Shown here one piece after another: positions 58,870 to 64,000 of a stretch of DNA of 64,000 nt. The translations under genes were made by a program, and so were the position numbers. The DNA is from Chrysoperla carnea (Eukaryota; Arthropoda; Insecta; Neuroptera; Chrysopidae): the NCBI RefSeq assembly GCF_905475395.1, contig NC_058342.1, positions 29,718,140-29,782,139 of the forward strand, given 5' to 3'. A model generated the notes under the pieces. That model worked only from the letters and a program-made list of their open reading frames with translations. It did not search any database and was not told where the DNA came from. The first letter of the stretch is position 1. Every line of letters begins with the position of its first letter.

Positions 58870-59335
58870 TTATTAGCTTGATACTCGCCCATTTTGCTGG
58901 GATTAAAAGTAAGGACCACTTCATAATAGCATCTACCTCTTTTGCTCTTACTTATTCCCCTTCCATTGCACTCGAAATAGGAATAGGGATTGTTTTACAC
59001 AGGTAAAACATGTATCCAGATTTCAATTTTTTTTAAATGTTTATATTATTCATTCATTTAGTCTATCAGAACAGGTGGCAATGAATTCTCGTTCACCACT
59101 TTTACAGAAATCTTTAATTTATGATTCAAAGTGATCCTCATAGATGGCGTAGTGAAATGCCATAGACTAAATTATGTTTTATAAATTAAAACAAAATATT
59201 TCTTTATAAATTATAGCTCATGTGTTTGTCTGATGTATGAGTTATATTACAGTCAGTCAGTCAGTGTGATGTATGAGCTATAGTACAATTTCATTCCAAT
59301 CCATTTAGTAGTTTTTGCTAAGTATGTAGAATTTA
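58870..59335. repeat. dispersed repeat, pair with 30621-31080
   Basis: Same orientation as the 30.6-kb copy: TTAGCTTGATACTCGCCC, CTTATTCCCCTTCCATTGCA, GGGATTGTTTTACACAGG, ATAGATGGCG, CTCATGTGTTTGTCTGATGT and TTTCATTCCAATCCATTTAG. A short TCAG-type run (CAGTCAGTCAGTCAGTG) is inserted near 59250. Confidence 0.6.
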
Positions 59336-61009
59336 TCAAGATACAAGGCTTTTTTTTTAATCTTATTTCGTCTGTGATACTTGGCGTAATTTTAAAGAGA
59401 ATACTAAAATAATTAATAAAAAACTCACTTATTTACAGATTTTATAAAAGTAGTAAAACTAAGTTTAAAAACAATGGCGTGGAATAGATATATGTTAAAC
59501 GTACCATTATTACTAACTTCTAGTAAAAAGTTGAATCTGCAGGTTTATGATCAAACATTCAGTGAACGTTCATCCAAAATCATCTTTATTATTAACTTTC
59601 AGAGAGTATCGATATATAATACATGTTAGCGTATTGGTTATATTGGTTATTATATTACCAATAATGTGTACCAGCTTTATTCCCTGTGTAAAGTTAACTC
59701 TTTACAAAAAATGTCGTTTAACTCACTATTTATAACCGTCAAGTGGAGTAACTAACGAAATTTTTAATATGCTGTTGATCGTAAAGCATGAAATAAGCAG
59801 GAGAAATATTTCAGAAAATGGCATAAATATACTATTGAGAGTTGCTTATTAAAAGTGTGGTCAGATATATGGCAAAGAACTTAGAAAAAACACGGGCAAG
59901 TCAAATACAAGCAATACTTCACCAAGCGAGTTAAAGTCGACCGCTCTTTAACTCGTTCCGCCACTTAGCCTCTCAATTTTCTAATACATTATGATCATTT
60001 AAAGATTAGATTTAAAATGAATGAACACCTCATTAATCTTTTAAAAGGGACTTTTTCATAATTTTGAAAATTATTTAAATCTAATTTTTGACTAATATGT
60101 TCATTTGTTTTAATTCTTTGCTCAATGGATGGCAGAAATACTTTATTTGTTAAAAGGTAACTCAAATATACAGGGTTCTTCAGCAAAGCTAGTCCATGGG
60201 ACGTTTTCAAAAGGTGTAACCACATTTACGTGTACAATATAAATGTAGCTGAAACAATATTCTTGTTGGATCCATTTAAACATACTTTTCTATTTGGTGA
60301 GAGATTATTTTATGTGAGCAGGTTCATTGTTATTAACTGTAGCTGCCGGAAGGGCTATATTAGAGTATTCGTGACCTTACCCCCCTCCCAGATGAGTTAA
60401 CATCAGATGGCATGACATGAGCATTGATGTTTAATTTTTGTCACTTTAACGTTAGGTAAAATAGTCAGTGTAAATGTGCTAGCTTGATACTTGTAATATG
60501 ATTTTAATACATTAACGATAATAGATTTTAATATTCGAGCAATTATTTAATTTTCTAACAATACCTAATCCAGTAGCTGTCATGATTCTATATATTAAAT
60601 CTATTGTTTTTAATGCAATAACCATGTCAGTTTAGTTATATTTAGGTGTTGATCCAATTTTACAATTTTATTAATTATAAATTTAATGACAATCCATAAA
60701 GTGTCCTGTGTGCATTTACTGGCAGGGTAGTAGTAAACATGCCTATCAATATTCAAGTTAGTCCAAGTAAATTGGCAATTTGGTTATTAGTGTATATTAT
60801 TGAAATTCTGAGACTAAAAGTGTTATAAATTGCTTCAAAATCCTTAAGTTTTGTTTATTTTACGTTGAGAATTGTTTCAGAATTTAAGTAGTCAAATGTC
60901 TTACTTGATTGAAGTTTGTGTTTAATGTATTTGATTCATTTATATTATTTCTGTAATAATGTCATAACGCTAATGTTTTTGACAATTTTTTACAGCAATT
61001 AGTACACGA
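59336..61009. other. probable ephrin intron, no exon seen
   Basis: AT-rich. ATACAGGG at 60170 followed by GCTAGTCCATGGGACG is probably one end of a truncated mariner-type element. No ephrin N-terminal exon was found on the minus strand. Confidence 0.4.
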
Positions 61010-61290
61010 AAAAGGCGTAACCAATTTTGTCCGCGGTATGTTTAAGGTAGCGGGTTCAATTCCCGCCATCGCAAAAAAATTAATTTAATTAATAGTTGTG
61101 ATGGGCTGGTGTAGTGCATGGTGTATGCATGAAGGAGATGCACTCAGCCTCTGAAATTGAGGAGCTGATAAATGAAATTATCAGCGGGAAGATGGTAAAA
61201 CACATATATGGTATCACAAAGGTTCTCTATAGCCTAAGTGTGTCCTTCGTGGACAGCCAATACAACCTAACCAAACCTAACCTAAAAGAG
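61010..61290 (+). mobile_element. CCTAA-tailed SINE, longest copy with B box
   Basis: GGTAGCGGGTTCAATTCCCG (61046-61065) has the form of a tRNA T-arm and Pol III B box. The body has GGTGTATGCATGAAGGAGAT and GAAATTGAGGAGCTGATAAA, then GGTATCACAAAGGTTCTCTA and AGCCTAAGTGTGTCC shared with copies at 10.1 and 33.7 kb. The tail is CAACCTAACCAAACCTAACC. No clear A box. The open frame starting at 61114 is part of it. Confidence 0.55.
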
Positions 61291-61579
61291 TACAAGAAAG
61301 TTACGAAAATCCACTTAATTGAGTAAATTTACATCGAAATTCTGAAATGAAAGTACATCAACAGCTGATCTTTATAATTACAGATTTTAATTATTACTCA
61401 GTGGATAATATTTTACAAGCTTTTATTTAGTTTCAGCTGTCCCGTTGTCTGTCTGTAATCAAATCTTGCAAGTCAAATTTGATCCACTTCCCGTTTTCCG
61501 ATTGATTTAGTTTGGATGACAATGCATGATAAGGTTGTGGCGTCCTGATTTTCCCATCGCTTCCACCATATTTGATATG

Positions 61580-61881
61580 TAATAAAAAATACTTTTTAAG
61601 GGACAAGCTTTGATTGTATTAAAAAGTAGAAAATAATTTTATCTTTGAGTTACTCATACCCGAATATTTGTAAAAGGTTGAGGTTCTTAATACCAAGAAT
61701 GGATCGAAAAATAATTAGGCATGTGGAGCAGATGAGGCGTTCATACCGATTCATTTTTGATATTTTAAATTAAGCGCCTCAAGCTTTTACAAATAGTCGG
61801 GTATGAGTGACTCATAGATAAAATTATTTTCTCTTTTTTAGTACAATAAAAGCTTGTCCCTTAAAACGTATTTTTTTATTA
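61580..61881. mobile_element. fold-back element, about 110-bp arms
   Basis: The left arm AATAAAAAATACTTTTTAAG, GGACAAGCTTTGATTGTA, GAAAATAATTTTATC, ACTCATACCCGA is mirrored by TCGGGTATGAGTGACTCATA, GATAAAATTATTTTC, AAAGCTTGTCCCTTAAAACG. The spacer is about 90 bp. Confidence 0.8.
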
Positions 61882-62499
61882 AAATTTTAATCAAAGTAAG
61901 GTAAATTAGTTTTGTTTATATTTTGTTTTAGAAGTAGGTTAAAAGTCTAAAATTTTTACTATTTGTTTGTAATTATTACCAAAAAAATTTCATTGGCTTT
62001 ATAATTAAATTCACTCATTTTCTTCATAATGGTGTTAACGGTCCTTTATACAAGTTTATTTTTGAACGTTACAGAATGATGGGTCAGTAAATATTATTAC
62101 ATCGAATTAAAATATAGCTTTCAACATAACAATAGTGCACAAAATATATCTATCCATGTATATTATATAATGCTGTAACCTTATCATAAGCTAGCATCTT
62201 TTCATTAATTTTACTCTATGATAACATAATATTACGTTATGTTCTTTTTGTCTCAGTGTAGTTCAAGTGAAAAGGATAGCGATTTTACAGTGTTACAAAA
62301 TTATTATTTTCTGCTTACATTCAGTGTAAATAGTGTGCACATATGAGTGCAAAAAGAACAGGCGTGTAACTACTCATATACATACAAGTATTATTAAACG
62401 AGACGCACGTTCTGTCGAATCGAAATTCTATAAATAAACTGGTTAATAGGAAACTGATGCACGAAATATTGGGTGTAGGTTTGGGTTTGAGATGTTTTG

Positions 62500-64000
62500 A
62501 TTACGTACGGCTCTTTCTCATCTTCGGGTAAAATTTTCAATACTCCAGGCAAAAATGGGCGATTTCAGAGCGATTTTTGGCATTATATCGAAAATTACGC
62601 CCAATCATCAAAGAAATATGATTTTTGTATTTTTTAGGTCAAAATTACCTTTGATATTGAGTTTTATCGAAATCGGAGAACAAAATTGTTTTTCAATTTT
62701 TGCAATTTTTTTAAGGGGTACCCCTTGAAAAAAATCGAAAATATCGAAAAATTTTTTCTGTTTCGGAATTCGATAAAACTCAGTTTATAGGGGTATTTTG
62801 ACCCAAAAAATTCAAAAATCGGGTTCATTTAAAGATTGAGCCAGTAGCAGTTATAAAAAAACGAGTTTTTGGATCGATTTTTGTCGATATGTCAAAAATT
62901 AGCCACCCAATCGTTAAATAAACCCGATTTTTGAAATTTTTGGGTCAAAATACCCTTATAAACTGTGTTTCATCAAATTCTGAAACAACAAAATTTTTTC
63001 GATTTTTTGTAATTTTTTGAAGGGGTACCCCTTGAAAAAAATCGAAAAAATCGAAAAATTTTTTCTGTTTCGGAATTCGATAAAACTCAGTTTATAGGGG
63101 TATTTTGACCCAAAAAATTCAAAAATCGGGTTCATTTAAAGATTGAGCCAGTAGCAGTTATAAAAAAACGAGTTTTTGGATCGATTTTTGTCGATATGTC
63201 AAAAATTAGCCACCCAATCGTTAAATAAATCCGATTTTTGAAATTTTTGGGTCAATATACCCTTATAAACTGTGTTTCATCAAATTCTGAAACAACAAAA
63301 TTTTTTCGATTTTTTGTAATTTTTTAAAGTGGTACCCCTTGAAAAAAATCGAAAAAATCGAAAAATTTTTTCTGTTTCGGAATTCGATAAAACTCAGTTT
63401 ATAAGGGTATTTTGACCCAAAAAGTTCAAAAATTGGGTTCATTTAACGATTGAGCTAGTAGAAGTTTGAAAAAAACGAGTTTTTGGATCGATTTTTGTCG
63501 ATATGTCAAAAATTAGCCACCCAATCGTTAAATAAACCCGATTTTTGAAATTTTTGGGTCAAAATACCCTTATAAACTGTGTTTCATCAAATTCAGAAAC
63601 AACAAAATTTTTTCGATTTTTTGTAATTTTTTAAAGGGGTACCCCTTGAAAAAAATCGAAAAATTTTTTCTGTTTCGAAATTCGATAAAACTCAGTTTAT
63701 AAGGGTATTTTGACCCAAAAAATTCAAAAATTGGGTTCATTTAACGATTGAGCTAGTAGAAGTTTGAAAAAAACGAGTTTTTGGATCGATTTTTGTCGAT
63801 ATGTCAAAAATTAGAAACCCAATCGTTAAATGAACCCGATTTTTGAATTTTTTGGGTCAAAATACCCTTATAAACTATGTTTCATCAAATTCCGAAACAA
63901 CAAAATGTTTTCGATTTTTTGCTTTGAAGGGTACCCCTTTGAAAAAATCGAACAAATCACAAAATTTTTTTTTTGTGGTATTCAATAAAATGTAGTTTAT
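62500..64000. repeat. dyad-symmetric satellite, 307-bp unit, runs off the edge
   Basis: GTACCCCTT recurs at 62718, 63025, 63332, 63639 and 63931 (spacings 307, 307, 307, 292). Within each unit, TTTATAGGGGTATTTTGACC and AAAAATCGGGTTCATTTAA are repeated in inverted form (TTAAATAAACCCGATTTTTG, GGGTCAAAATACCCTTATAA), so the array alternates inverted halves of about 150 bp. The first unit, at 62500-62700, is diverged. Confidence 0.92.

Noticed and set aside
59995-60225. Ephrin N-terminal exon candidate on the minus strand
   Set aside because: The translation lacks the ephrin WN and cysteine pattern and contains one end of a mariner-type repeat (ATACAGGG).

Overview
The window is nuclear DNA from an insect. 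It is strongly AT-rich, its genes have short GT-AG introns, and fragments of many transposable-element families fill most of the space. The deduced proteins have clear insect and vertebrate counterparts. I cannot fix the order or species. Coding sequence covers only a few kilobases.

Genes, left to right: (1) 288-486, plus strand, last coding exon of a RhoGAP-domain protein, best matched to the p190 type. (2) 13289-19951, plus strand, a complete nine-exon MICU3-type mitochondrial calcium uptake regulator of 469 residues; every splice junction keeps frame. (3) 26574-27521 and 29316-30545, minus strand, two tandem paralogous C2H2 zinc-finger genes. Each has a tiny in-frame intron directly after the second codon, and a decayed finger gene lies at 23.7 kb. 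(4) 32112-33147, plus strand, a complete three-exon HDDC2-type HD-domain nucleotidase of 189 residues. (5) 57558-58701, minus strand, the last three coding exons of an ephrin; its first exon or exons lie beyond the right edge. Between 33.1 and 57.5 kb I found no convincing gene. The five gene groups do unrelated jobs and do not form a pathway.

Repeats dominate. Four dispersed copies of one family (4.1, 16.8, 26.3 and 35.4 kb) carry a hammerhead-ribozyme-like core, CTGATGA-hairpin-GAAA, as known from Penelope-like retroelements; one copy is a head-to-head inverted pair. There are three non-autonomous DNA transposons with recognisable 8-bp target duplications (21.5, 25.6 and 36.6 kb), several large fold-back elements (5.9, 34.2, 49.0 and 61.6 kb), Tc1/mariner-like MITEs, tRNA-derived SINEs, a repeat ending in CCTAA units, degenerate non-LTR retrotransposon ends, and two satellite-like arrays. 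The array at 50.4-52.4 kb has a period of about 310-350 bp. The array from 62.5 kb to the edge has a period of about 307 bp with alternating inverted halves.

The most rewarding items are the ribozyme-like family, the zinc-finger pair (tandem acidic repeats with SUMO-type motifs, plus an out-of-frame ghost finger in both genes), and the dyad-symmetric satellite.
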